Assembly (NCBI GenBank): GCA_002391065.1
Contig: DGRP01000087.1
Location: 1 to 14,272, forward strand
Direction: 5' to 3'
Source: Ruminococcus sp. UBA4385
GTDB lineage: Bacteria > Bacillota_A > Clostridia > Oscillospirales > Ruminococcaceae
Length of the DNA stretch: 14,272 bases
A program made the position numbers and the translations under genes. A model generated the notes under the pieces. The model was not told the DNA's origin, searched no databases, and saw nothing but the letters and a program-made list of their open reading frames with translations. Of the stretch, positions 1-6,398 are shown in pieces. Within the stretch, counting starts at the first letter, position 1; each line of letters starts with the position of its first letter.

Positions 1-261
1 TGGTTCCCCCCTTTGCGCTCTGTAGAAGACCAAGCAAAGTGATATCTAAGGAAAGCGAAGATATCCTTACTGCCAAAGAGGGTAGAACCACTATACTATA
101 ATTACTCAGATTAGTACTCTGATAATGAACAGTACTAAACGATACTATTCTATAATGCCGAAACGAAGAAGTTCTATCGTTAGATAGTCGCATCACTCAT
201 TGACATTAAGTACTACTTCGCTTGGCTTAGGCCTCTCTTCGCTTTGCACTACAACAGAGCG

Positions 262-353
262 CAAGGGGGGAAACCCTAAGGGAAGACAAGGATTCCCTTC
301 CCCCTTTCTGTCGGTTTCACGGGACTTTTCTTCCCTTAAGGTTTCCCCCCTTG
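262..353. repeat. 24-bp inverted repeat, long hairpin
   Basis: Arms 262-285 and 330-353 are reverse complements with a single mismatch, separated by 44 bases. A second 11-bp inverted pair (GGTTTCACGGG at 313-323 and CCCGTGAAACC at 380-390) has one arm inside this loop and one outside, which is the arrangement of a pseudoknot if both formed in RNA. Confidence 0.75.
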
Positions 354-426
354 ACTCCCCTTCCTCATCCTATCTTTTGCCCGTGAAACCTCAATCGTAG
401 CTCCATTCTTTGTTCGTCATTCGTTC

Positions 427-446
427 GTCACGTCCGGTGACGTGAC
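427..446. repeat. Perfect 8-bp hairpin
   Basis: GTCACGTC and GACGTGAC flank a four-base loop CGGT. It lies in the gene-poor region, has no T-run beside it, and its function is unknown. Confidence 0.7.
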
Positions 447-494
447 TTCCCCTTCTTGACGTGCTAGTTGATAGTGGTCTTGCTTTTATTGCCT

Positions 495-532
495 CCACCC
501 GTGAGCACCCTGCTTCGCAGGCGCTCGGGTGG
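495..532. repeat. Strong GC-rich hairpin upstream of a T-rich tract
   Basis: CCACCCG (495-501) pairs with CGGGTGG (526-532), GAGC pairs with GCTC, and CCTGC pairs with GCAGG around a TTC loop. A pyrimidine-rich tract begins about 18 bases after the stem. That is too far away for a standard intrinsic terminator, so I leave the role open. Confidence 0.65.
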
Positions 533-618
533 GTGATGGGCTTATTAGGGTTGTTGTTTTCCTTTTTTATTTTTCTTTTTTGTTTCTTGTTTCTTGTTTT
601 TGTTATCACTGTCTTGCT

Positions 619-685
619 CCGCGTTCAAGGCAGGAAAAGCTCCAAGCAAAACTATGACGCGTGGCGGTGCAGGGTTTTCCCTGCC
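619..685 (+). repeat. Inverted repeat, left copy
   Basis: This 67-bp segment matches the reverse complement of 2028-2093 with roughly 12 differences including one 1-base gap (about 82% identity by eye). Both copies start with CCGCGTTCAAGG and end with GGTGCAGGGTTTTCCCTGCC in this orientation. The two copies bracket the acidic protein gene and the K+ channel gene. Each contains a small CAGGG-TTTT-CCCTG hairpin. Confidence 0.85.
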
Positions 686-701
686 GGCGAGCACCAAGGG
701 C

Positions 702-730
702 TTGACATAGAATTTTTTGTGTGATATAAT
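702..730 (+). promoter_or_regulatory. Consensus extended -10 promoter
   Basis: TTGACA at 702-707 and TATAAT at 725-730 are separated by exactly 17 bases. A TG dinucleotide lies one base before the -10 (TGATATAAT), giving an extended -10 element. This is a full match to the housekeeping sigma consensus. Transcription would start near 737 and read the small acidic protein gene at 764. Confidence 0.9.
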
Positions 731-763
731 AAGTTAGCTAAAAATATAAATGGAGTGAATAAT

Positions 764-988
764 ATGCTGAATATCAATGTCGGAGATTCCGTTAAAGACG
801 CACACGGCAAAACCTACAACGTTATTGAAGTTCATGAGCACAATGTTCTTATCCTTGAAGAGGGCAAAGAGTATTGGGAGCGTATCTGCATGGGCAATTT
901 CGATTTCAATGCCTATTTTAAGGAAATGTCTGAGATCATGCCGGGCGGCGGAGAAGCCTTGGACGAGGACGAGGACGAGGATTACTGA
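764..988 (+). CDS. Small acidic protein of unknown function
   Basis: This is a 74-residue protein I do not recognise. The start is the ATG at 764, which has GGAG eight bases upstream; a frame reading from the GTG at 755 would overlap that ribosome binding site. The N-terminal part (about residues 4-45) alternates hydrophobic and polar residues (VGDSVKDAHGKTYNVIEV) and looks like a small beta barrel of the SH3/KOW kind, but this is only an impression. Residues 61-63 are GGG, and the protein ends in DEDEDEDY, encoded by a short GACGAG repeat. There is no signal peptide or membrane segment, so it is probably cytoplasmic. It is driven by a consensus promoter and closed by a hairpin at 994-1016, with the channel gene 55 bases downstream. 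Confidence 0.75.
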   Translation: MLNINVGDSVKDAHGKTYNVIEVHEHNVLILEEGKEYWERICMGNFDFNAYFKEMSEIMPGGGEALDEDEDEDY

Positions 989-993
989 TTCTT

Positions 994-1025
994 AGCGCCG
1001 ATGTCAGGTCGGCGCTATTTCTTTT
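994..1025 (+). terminator. Intrinsic terminator after acidic protein gene
   Basis: AGCGCCGA (994-1001) pairs perfectly with TCGGCGCT (1009-1016) around a seven-base loop and is followed by ATTTCTTTT. The tail is interrupted, so termination may be partial and leave read-through into the channel gene, for which I see no separate promoter. Confidence 0.7.
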
Positions 1026-1043
1026 GTAAAAGGGGGGAACGCT

Positions 1044-2006
1044 GTGAGAAAACGGCTCTTTGAAATAATGGAAATAAACAACCGTGACGATATTCCGAGC
1101 ACTGTGTTCGATATCGGTCTTGCTGTTGTTATCGTTGTGAATATCATAGCAATGTTCCTTGAAACGTTCTCCTCACTGAATGCTTGTAAGTCGGTGTTCA
1201 CGATGATCGAGAATGTGACGGTGGTTCTGTTCATAATCGAGTATGTGCTGAGGATATCTACTGCCGACCTTCTCTACCCCGAAAAGCCAAAGCCGAGGGC
1301 GGTGCTGTCATTTCTCATATCGTTTGACGGTGTGGTTGAGCTTCTGACTATACTGCCGTTTTTCTATCTGTCGGGCTTTATCGTGTTCAGAATGCTGAGG
1401 GTAGTGCGTATTTTCCACCTGTTCAGGATAAACTCTCAGAGCGATTCGTTCAACGTTATCAAGTCAGTCCTTTATGAGAAAAGAAACGCTATAATGTCCT
1501 CGGTGTTCATTATTATAATACTGATGCTTGCCTCATCGCTTGGTATCTACAGCGCCGAGCACGATGCTCAGCCCGATGTTTACGAGAACGCCTTCTCGGG
1601 TATCTGGTGGAGCGTTTCGGCAATGCTTACGGTCGGCTACGGAGACATCTATCCGATAACGATAGCAGGTCGGATAATGGCGATAATCATAGCCTTCCTC
1701 GGAGTGGGCGTTGTGGCAATACCGACAGGTATCATCAGTGCAGGCTTTGTTGAGTACTACAGCCGTGAGCAGAACTCCGACAAGAAGCTTCGTGACATTG
1801 AGCGTGTGGGTGAGGTGCTCGTCACCGAGGAAAGCGGTCTTGCAGGACAGACAGCAGGCGACATTAAGAAAGCACACGGCTCAAACGTATACCTTATCCT
1901 GCGTGATGATCTGACCCTCATCGCCACAGAGAGCACCAAGGTCGCAGAGGGCGACATACTGATAATCGACTCGGAAAAGGTAGTTAAGAAGAGGAAGAGA
2001 AGATAA
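1044..2006 (+). CDS. Six-helix voltage-gated-type potassium channel
   Basis: This 320-residue membrane protein has the Kv-type ion channel plan: S1 about 20-42, S2 about 52-72, S3 about 88-108, S4 about 111-130, S5 about 148-170, pore helix 183-195, selectivity filter TVGYGD at 196-201 and S6 about 207-236. TVGYGD is the classic K+ filter. S4 carries regularly spaced arginines (R116, R119, R122, R128), the mark of a voltage sensor. The cytosolic tail (about 240-312) ends in a segment resembling a TrkA-C/RCK-C-type domain (VYLILRDDLTLIAT, then EGDILII), suggesting ligand gating. Translation starts at a GTG with AGGGGGG six bases upstream. The gene probably depends on read-through from the gene before it. 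Homo-tetramer assembly is expected from the family. Ion selectivity is confident; the voltage response is inferred. Confidence 0.9.
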   Translation: MRKRLFEIMEINNRDDIPSTVFDIGLAVVIVVNIIAMFLETFSSLNACKSVFTMIENVTVVLFIIEYVLRISTADLLYPEKPKPRAVLSFLISFDGVVELLTILPFFYLSGFIVFRMLRVVRIFHLFRINSQSDSFNVIKSVLYEKRNAIMSSVFIIIILMLASSLGIYSAEHDAQPDVYENAFSGIWWSVSAMLTVGYGDIYPITIAGRIMAIIIAFLGVGVVAIPTGIISAGFVEYYSREQNSDKKLRDIERVGEVLVTEESGLAGQTAGDIKKAHGSNVYLILRDDLTLIATESTKVAEGDILIIDSEKVVKKRKRR

Positions 2007-2008
2007 TA

Positions 2009-2068
2009 GTGCAGCAGGGAAAACCCTGGCAGGGAAAACCCTGCACCAATACGCGTCGTATTTTTGCT
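2009..2068 (+). terminator. Possible terminator region after channel gene
   Basis: Two identical CAGGG-AAAA-CCCTG units (2015-2028, 2030-2043) sit inside a larger stem, GTGCAG (2009-2014) with CTGCAC (2041-2046). A short hairpin AATACG-CGT-CGTATT (2048-2062) runs straight into a T-run. The final stem is only 6 bp with three GC pairs, so termination strength is uncertain. Confidence 0.4.
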
Positions 2069-2093
2069 TTGACTTTTCAGACCTTGAACGCGG
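2028..2093 (-). repeat. Inverted repeat, right copy
   Basis: This is the reverse-complement partner of 619-685. The best conserved parts are the ends, especially the CAGGG-AAAA-CCCTG hairpin and the CCTTGAACGCGG end. On this side the hairpin unit is doubled in tandem. Confidence 0.85.
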
Positions 2094-2180
2094 AAATAGT
2101 TAGTGCAGGATTAACAAAAACTATCTCGGTATTTTGTGCAGACAAATGTTTTATATTTTAATTTGATAATATTTCAGCAA

Positions 2181-2236
2181 TTGTTGCATTTTTTATGCAA
2201 CAAATACCCCCTTTCGGAACTATAAATGAAAGGGGG
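2181..2236 (+). promoter_or_regulatory. Leader hairpins that could mask the next ribosome binding site
   Basis: A perfect 9-bp stem, TTGTTGCAT (2181-2189) with ATGCAACAA (2195-2203), is followed by CCCCCTTT (2207-2214), which pairs perfectly with AAAGGGGG (2229-2236). The second arm is the Shine-Dalgarno of the gene starting at 2244, so this hairpin would block translation when folded. No clear promoter was found upstream. Confidence 0.55.
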
Positions 2237-2243
2237 CTTTATT

Positions 2244-3059
2244 ATGCCGAAAAATGAAAACAAAAAATCCTTCATTATCTATTCCGATTGGGAGAGGTAC
2301 TTCCTTGCCCTTTCCGACCAGCAGGCAGGTATGCTTCTTAAAGCCCTGTTTGCTTTCGTTTCAAGAGATGAGGAAATTGAGCTTGAGCCTATGGCTCAGA
2401 TGGCTTTTATGTTTATGTCGGATCAGATAATAAGAGATACTCAGAAGTGGGAAGAGGTCTGCGAGAAAAAACGTGTATTAGGAGCAAGAGGCGGAAAAGC
2501 CAGAGGAAAAAATATAAATGCTTCAAAAGAAAAGCAAATTGAAGCAGGTGCTTCAAATGAGATGCAAAACGAAGCACGTGCTTCAAAAGAGATGCAAATT
2601 GAAGCACGTGCTTCAAATGAGGTGCAAATTGAAGCACGTGCTTCAAATGAAATGCAAAACGAAGCAAATCAAGCTGATACTGTAACTGAGACTGAAACTG
2701 TAACTGATACTGTTACTGAGACTGAGACTGACATAAACAGAAAGCAAAGCTCCGCTTTTGCTGCGGGTCTGTCTGTCGGTCTGTCAATGGCGGATATAAG
2801 GGCTCTTATTTCAAAATGTGATGAGAGTACCTTTCATCATTATGTAAGAAAGCTTCGCTCGTGGTCTGAAAAGACAGGTAAAAAATGCTCTGACCCTGTC
2901 TTTACTATCGGCAAATGGATAGAGGAGGACAAAGCAAAGCAGTTACGATCCCCAAACTATGAAAGCCTGCCAGACAAGCCTTCTTATGACCTCAGCAGCT
3001 TTGAGGAATTTGCAGACAGCTTTGATCTCAGCAGATATAAAAAAGATAACCCTAACTGA
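2244..3059 (+). CDS. DUF6291-like protein with tandem decapeptide repeats
   Basis: This 271-residue cytoplasmic protein resembles DUF6291-type proteins seen in phage and integrative element replication regions; the match is from memory of the family style. I start it at the ATG at 2244, with AAAGGGGG seven bases upstream; an ATG at 2226 lies before that site. Residues 1-90 form a conserved-looking helical domain (SFIIYSDWERYFLALSDQQA) ending in a basic GARGGKARGK segment. Residues 93-142 are five decapeptide repeats of the form ASNEMQIEAR. A TVTETET-rich linker follows at about 146-163. The C-terminal part (about 165-271) contains a SDPVFTIGKWIEED segment typical of phage replisome organisers. 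The extreme 3' end runs into a 46-bp repeat that is found again at 3308. It is probably a leftover of a mobile element, as no other phage genes are present. Confidence 0.65.
   Translation: MPKNENKKSFIIYSDWERYFLALSDQQAGMLLKALFAFVSRDEEIELEPMAQMAFMFMSDQIIRDTQKWEEVCEKKRVLGARGGKARGKNINASKEKQIEAGASNEMQNEARASKEMQIEARASNEVQIEARASNEMQNEANQADTVTETETVTDTVTETETDINRKQSSAFAAGLSVGLSMADIRALISKCDESTFHHYVRKLRSWSEKTGKKCSDPVFTIGKWIEEDKAKQLRSPNYESLPDKPSYDLSSFEEFADSFDLSRYKKDNPN
2520..2669 (+). repeat. Five 30-bp tandem repeats inside the DUF6291-like gene
   Basis: Units begin at 2520, 2550, 2580, 2610 and 2640, each starting GCTTCAAA and containing GCAAA.. GAAGCA. They differ by a few substitutions and keep the reading frame, encoding ASxExQxEAx units. 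In-frame copy-number change by slippage is possible. Confidence 0.9.
2679..2732 (+). repeat. Nine ACTGNN hexanucleotide repeats
   Basis: Nine consecutive six-base units beginning with ACTG encode a TVTETET-type acidic, threonine-rich linker in the DUF6291-like protein. Unit length is a multiple of three, so changes in copy number stay in frame. Confidence 0.85.
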
Positions 3060-3091
3060 AGGTGACCGCTTACAGCGATACGCTCCTTTTA
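3046..3091 (+). repeat. 46-bp direct repeat, copy R1
   Basis: This copy matches 3308-3353 at 45 of 46 positions (CTGAAGG here, CTGGAGG there). It overlaps the last codons and stop of the DUF6291-like gene and ends just before the toxin promoter. The shared sequence holds CGCT-TAC-AGCG and ends in CTCCTTTTA, so it may also act as a weak rightward terminator. Confidence 0.95.
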
Positions 3092-3095
3092 ATAG

Positions 3096-3124
3096 TTGAC
3101 AAATCAAAACATAAGTGCTATAAT
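3096..3124 (+). promoter_or_regulatory. Consensus promoter of the toxin mRNA
   Basis: TTGACA (3096-3101), a 17-base spacer and TATAAT (3119-3124) match the housekeeping sigma consensus fully. The transcript would start near 3131 with a leader of about 60 bases before the GTG at 3192. Confidence 0.9.
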
Positions 3125-3166
3125 TAGCACAGGCGTATCGCGAATAACGGTAGGCGGTCAAATCTT

Positions 3167-3182
3167 CCTCCTGCAAAGGAGG
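3167..3182 (+). promoter_or_regulatory. Hairpin sequestering the toxin Shine-Dalgarno
   Basis: CCTCCT (3167-3172) and AGGAGG (3177-3182) pair perfectly around the loop GCAA, a stable GNRA tetraloop. The second arm is the core of the very strong Shine-Dalgarno AAAGGAGGTGA (3175-3185). Such masking is known for type I toxin mRNAs, where it keeps translation low. Confidence 0.8.
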
Positions 3183-3191
3183 TGAGCATAG

Positions 3192-3272
3192 GTGTCAGAC
3201 GTAATTACTTTACTTATCCTGATAACTGATATTGTTGCCCTCGTGGTCAGCATTTGCAATAAAAAAAGATAA
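3192..3272 (+). CDS. 26-residue hydrophobic peptide, candidate type I toxin
   Basis: The open frame starts with GTG six bases after a perfect GGAGGTGA site and encodes a 26-residue peptide: a short polar start (MSDV), one hydrophobic membrane-spanning stretch of about 18 residues (VITLLILITDIVALVVSI), then CNKKR and a TAA stop. This plan, a single membrane helix plus a short basic tail, is that of Fst-like and holin-like type I toxins, which act at the cell membrane. The stop codon lies within the stem of the convergent antisense RNA's terminator, as in the par/Fst arrangement. The strong promoter and the masked ribosome site support a real, tightly controlled gene. No homology search was possible, so the toxin role is inferred from architecture. 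Confidence 0.75.
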   Translation: MSDVITLLILITDIVALVVSICNKKR

Positions 3273-3302
3273 CCGCCCAAAAAGCCAACAGGGCGGTTAT
3301 CT
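3261..3302 (-). terminator. Terminator of antisense RNA, overlapping toxin stop
   Basis: AGATAACCGCCC (3267-3278) pairs perfectly over 12 bp with GGGCGGTTATCT (3291-3302), with a 12-base loop. On the minus strand the stem is followed by seven T. On the plus strand no T-run follows, so the toxin mRNA probably continues into the R2 repeat. Confidence 0.85.
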
Positions 3303-3307
3303 AACAA

Positions 3308-3353
3308 ATAACCCTAACTGGAGGTGACCGCTTACAGCGATACGCTCCTTTTA
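3308..3353 (+). repeat. 46-bp direct repeat, copy R2
   Basis: Partner of 3046-3091 with one mismatch, 262 bases downstream. On the minus strand it forms the 5' part of the antisense RNA. On the plus strand GGAG (3320-3323), CGCT-TAC-AGCG and CTCC (3345-3348) followed by TTTTA could end the toxin mRNA. Confidence 0.95.
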
Positions 3354-3360
3354 TGTGTAT

Positions 3361-3389
3361 ATTATACCACTTATCAGAGGTTTTGTCAA
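3361..3389 (-). promoter_or_regulatory. Consensus promoter of the antisense RNA
   Basis: On the minus strand TTGACA (3389-3384), a 17-base spacer and TATAAT (3366-3361) match the consensus fully. The spacer ends ATAAGTGG, closely matching ATAAGTGC in the toxin promoter, so the two promoters appear to be related copies. Confidence 0.9.
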
Positions 3390-3435
3390 GTGTGATCTAA
3401 GAATGTAAACTCTGTTTTAAGTTTGTCTGCAATCC

Positions 3436-3464
3436 TTGACAATGCAGGCTTATTGTGGTATACT
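3436..3464 (+). promoter_or_regulatory. Enolase promoter
   Basis: TTGACA (3436-3441), a 17-base spacer and TATACT (3459-3464) with TG one base before the -10 form a strong extended -10 promoter. Transcription would start near 3471. The 5' leader then contains a 7-bp hairpin, GGGACGG with CTGTCCC (3477-3495, one G-T pair), about 20 bases before the ribosome site. Confidence 0.85.
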
Positions 3465-3526
3465 TTATTTAGATATGGGACGGATAGTCTGTCCCTGATC
3501 TGAATTTTAGAAAAAGGAGTTTTTAA

Positions 3527-4828
<1,302 letters not shown>

Positions 4829-4850
4829 TTTCACATTTGTGAGATAAATC

Positions 4851-4882
4851 AGACCGCAGGCATTAAGTCTGCGGTCTTTTTA
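4851..4882 (+). terminator. Enolase terminator
   Basis: AGACCGCAG (4851-4859) pairs perfectly over 9 bp with CTGCGGTCT (4869-4877), followed by a T-rich run (TTTTTAT). A textbook intrinsic terminator 23 bases after the eno stop. Confidence 0.93.
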
Positions 4883-4892
4883 TACTTTTGCA

Positions 4893-4924
4893 GCAAAAAG
4901 CCCCCGATCGCTCGGGGGCTTTAT
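4893..4924 (-). terminator. Ribosomal superoperon terminator
   Basis: AGCCCCCGA (4899-4907) pairs with TCGGGGGCT (4912-4920) around TCGC, extended by A-T pairs on both sides. On the minus strand the stem ends in CTTTTTG. It lies directly after the rplQ stop and could also stop rightward transcripts. Confidence 0.93.
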
Positions 4925-4928
4925 GACT

Positions 4929-5294
4929 TTATTCAGCCTTTGCTTCTTCAGTCTTGACCAACTGGATGATTGCCATCTCTGCGGCGTCGCCTCTTCTTGG
5001 GCCGATCCTTACGATCTGTGTATAACCGCCGTTTCTTCCATTATAGGAAGGTGCAATATCATCAAAAAGCTTCTTAGCAACAGATTCCTTAGTTACATAA
5101 GCGAATACCTGTCTCTTGGAATGAAGGTCGCCTGCCTTGCCGAGAGTGATCATTTTCTCGGTCATAGCTGCTACTTCCTTAGCTCTTGTTACAGTTGTTT
5201 CAATCTTACCGTTTTCGAGAAGATATGTGACCATAGCTCTGAGCATTGCTTTTCTCTGGTCGCTTGTTCTTCCCAGCTTTCTTGTGCCTGGCAT
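4929..5294 (-). CDS. rplQ: Large subunit ribosomal protein L17 (bL17)
   Basis: A 121-residue bL17, typical for Firmicutes. The signature start [18 protein letters not shown] (2-19) and the core [21 protein letters not shown] are present, and the end [20 protein letters not shown] matches the family. It is the last gene of the superoperon, 20 bases after rpoA, with AAGGAG before its ATG, and is followed at once by the shared terminator. It binds 23S rRNA near the peptide exit tunnel. Confidence 0.98.
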   Translation of the reverse strand: MPGTRKLGRTSDQRKAMLRAMVTYLLENGKIETTVTRAKEVAAMTEKMITLGKAGDLHSKRQVFAYVTKESVAKKLFDDIAPSYNGRNGGYTQIVRIGPRRGDAAEMAIIQLVKTEEAKAE

Positions 5295-5314
5295 AGATTT
5301 TCACTCCTTATTCT

Positions 5315-6274
5315 TTAGTTATCTTCCTCTGAATTAAGCTCGTAGCCTAATGAATGAAGCTTCTCCCTGACCTCGTCAAATGACTTCTTGCCAAGGTTTC
5401 TTACCTTCATCATCTCTTCAGCGGACTTCTCGATCAAGTCATTGACCGTGTTAATTCCTGCACGCTTCAAGCAGTTGAACGAACGCACGGATAAGTCAAG
5501 TTCCTCAATGGTCATCTCCAGGATCTTTTCTTTACCCTTTTCGTCTTTTTCAACCATGATCTCAACTACATTTGTCTCTTCTGACAGATCTACGAAGAGA
5601 TTAAGATGCTCGTTGAGGAGTTTGGCTGCCATTGATACAGCTTCCTTTGCGGAGATAGTACCGTCGGTCCATACCTCCAGAGTAAGCTTATCAAAGTCGG
5701 TGATCTGACCTACACGGGTATTGTCAACAGTGTAGTTCACCTTCAGTACCGGCGTATAAATACTGTCCACAGCGATGACACCTATCGGTGCATTAGGCAT
5801 TAAGGACTTGTTCTTCTCAGCGGATACATAGCCTCTGCCTCTGTCAACAACGATTTCCATATAGAGCTTTGCTCCGGGACCCAGTGTTGCGATGTGCATA
5901 TCAGGCACAAGGATATCGACCTCAGAATCGGTCTTGATATCGCCTGCTGTTACAACGCACTCGCCCTCGGCCTCGACATATATGGTCTTAGGGCCTTCGC
6001 CGTAAAGCTTAGCAGTTAATCCCTTGAGGTTAAGAATGATCTCGGTTACGTCTTCCTTTACCCCGGGGATAGTTGATAGTTCGTGGTGTACACCGTCGAT
6101 CTTAACAGATGTAACGGCAACACCCGGCAAAGAGGAGAGCAGTACACGTCTCAGACTGTTTCCGAGAGTTATACCATAGCCACGCTCCAGAGGCTCGAGA
6201 ACGAATCTTCCGTAAGTTCCGTTGCTTGTAAGCTCGGCTGTTTCGATTTCTGGCTTTTCTATTTTCTCAAGCAT
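5315..6274 (-). CDS. rpoA: RNA polymerase alpha subunit
   Basis: The 319-residue alpha subunit dimerises and nucleates RNA polymerase assembly. The N-terminal domain spans about 1-235, with the dimer and beta-binding segment [20 protein letters not shown] (32-51). A charged linker (about 242-252) leads to the C-terminal domain (256-312), which has the DNA-contacting [14 protein letters not shown] segment (R264, N267) and helix-hairpin-helix VRNLGKKS (291-298). These contact UP elements and activators. The last residues are acidic (NSEEDN). The ATG has AGGAGGG upstream. The 124-base gap to rpsD carries no clear promoter. Confidence 0.99.
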   Translation of the reverse strand: MLEKIEKPEIETAELTSNGTYGRFVLEPLERGYGITLGNSLRRVLLSSLPGVAVTSVKIDGVHHELSTIPGVKEDVTEIILNLKGLTAKLYGEGPKTIYVEAEGECVVTAGDIKTDSEVDILVPDMHIATLGPGAKLYMEIVVDRGRGYVSAEKNKSLMPNAPIGVIAVDSIYTPVLKVNYTVDNTRVGQITDFDKLTLEVWTDGTISAKEAVSMAAKLLNEHLNLFVDLSEETNVVEIMVEKDEKGKEKILEMTIEELDLSVRSFNCLKRAGINTVNDLIEKSAEEMMKVRNLGKKSFDEVREKLHSLGYELNSEEDN

Positions 6275-6398
6275 TTAAAACCCTCCTGTTTTATCTCGAT
6301 TGTTACTGTTGTAATGCCTATCCAAAACATATCAAGGATATCTCTGCCGCACGAAGCGACCCGATGAGCCGTCTTCGTACCCAGAGAACAACTATCAA

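Larger units (their letters stand above)
1..700. other. Gene-poor region rich in inverted repeats
   Basis: I see no credible gene here. The open frames present lack good ribosome binding sites and have odd composition. The stretch instead holds many self-complementary segments: TGGTTC (1-6) against GAACCA (85-90), GATATCT (41-47) against AGATATC (59-65), TTAGTACT (111-118) against AGTACTAA (131-138), a 24-bp arm pair (262-285/330-353), a hairpin at 427-446 and another at 495-532, followed by a T-rich tract around 550-605. The segment at 6-22 is also a near-perfect inverted copy of 254-270. Whether this is decayed mobile DNA, a repeat family or a structured RNA cannot be told from the window alone. 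Confidence 0.6.
3260..3354 (-). ncRNA. Candidate antitoxin antisense RNA, about 95 nt
   Basis: A minus-strand consensus promoter (3361-3389) and a minus-strand terminator (hairpin 3267-3302 followed by seven T on that strand) define an RNA of about 95 bases with no evident coding frame. It converges on the toxin gene and overlaps its stop codon. Its 5' part contains TCACCTCC (complement of 3320-3327), complementary to the eight-base toxin Shine-Dalgarno GGAGGTGA at 3178-3185. Its 3' hairpin can also pair with the toxin mRNA 3' end. The expected role is to block toxin translation and/or trigger mRNA decay. Exact ends are estimated from the promoter and terminator. Confidence 0.75.

Noticed and set aside
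67..102. Promoter-like TTACTG and TATACTATAAT
   Set aside because: Spacing is 19 or 24 bases with a poor -35, and no gene or defined RNA follows.
200..400. 66-codon open frame
   Set aside because: It is made largely of inverted-repeat arms, is rich in serine and proline by composition, and has no ribosome binding site.
391..609. Minus-strand 72-codon frame
   Set aside because: Lysine/asparagine-rich from the T-rich tract read backwards; no ribosome site or recognisable pattern.
461..724. Open frame with a membrane-like stretch
   Set aside because: The hydrophobic run comes from a T-rich tract (about 550-605). There is no ribosome site before the GTG, and the frame runs through a strong hairpin, the inverted repeat and the promoter of the next gene.
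2520..2732. CRISPR-like array
   Set aside because: The repeats are contiguous, have no spacers, stay in frame and are part of a coding sequence.
3060..3130. Second antisense promoter beside repeat copy R1
   Set aside because: The minus strand to the right of R1 lacks a -35/-10 pair; only R2 has the consensus promoter.
2943..3176. Minus-strand 77-codon frame over the toxin promoter
   Set aside because: Shadow of the DUF6291-like gene and promoter region; no supporting ribosome site or composition.
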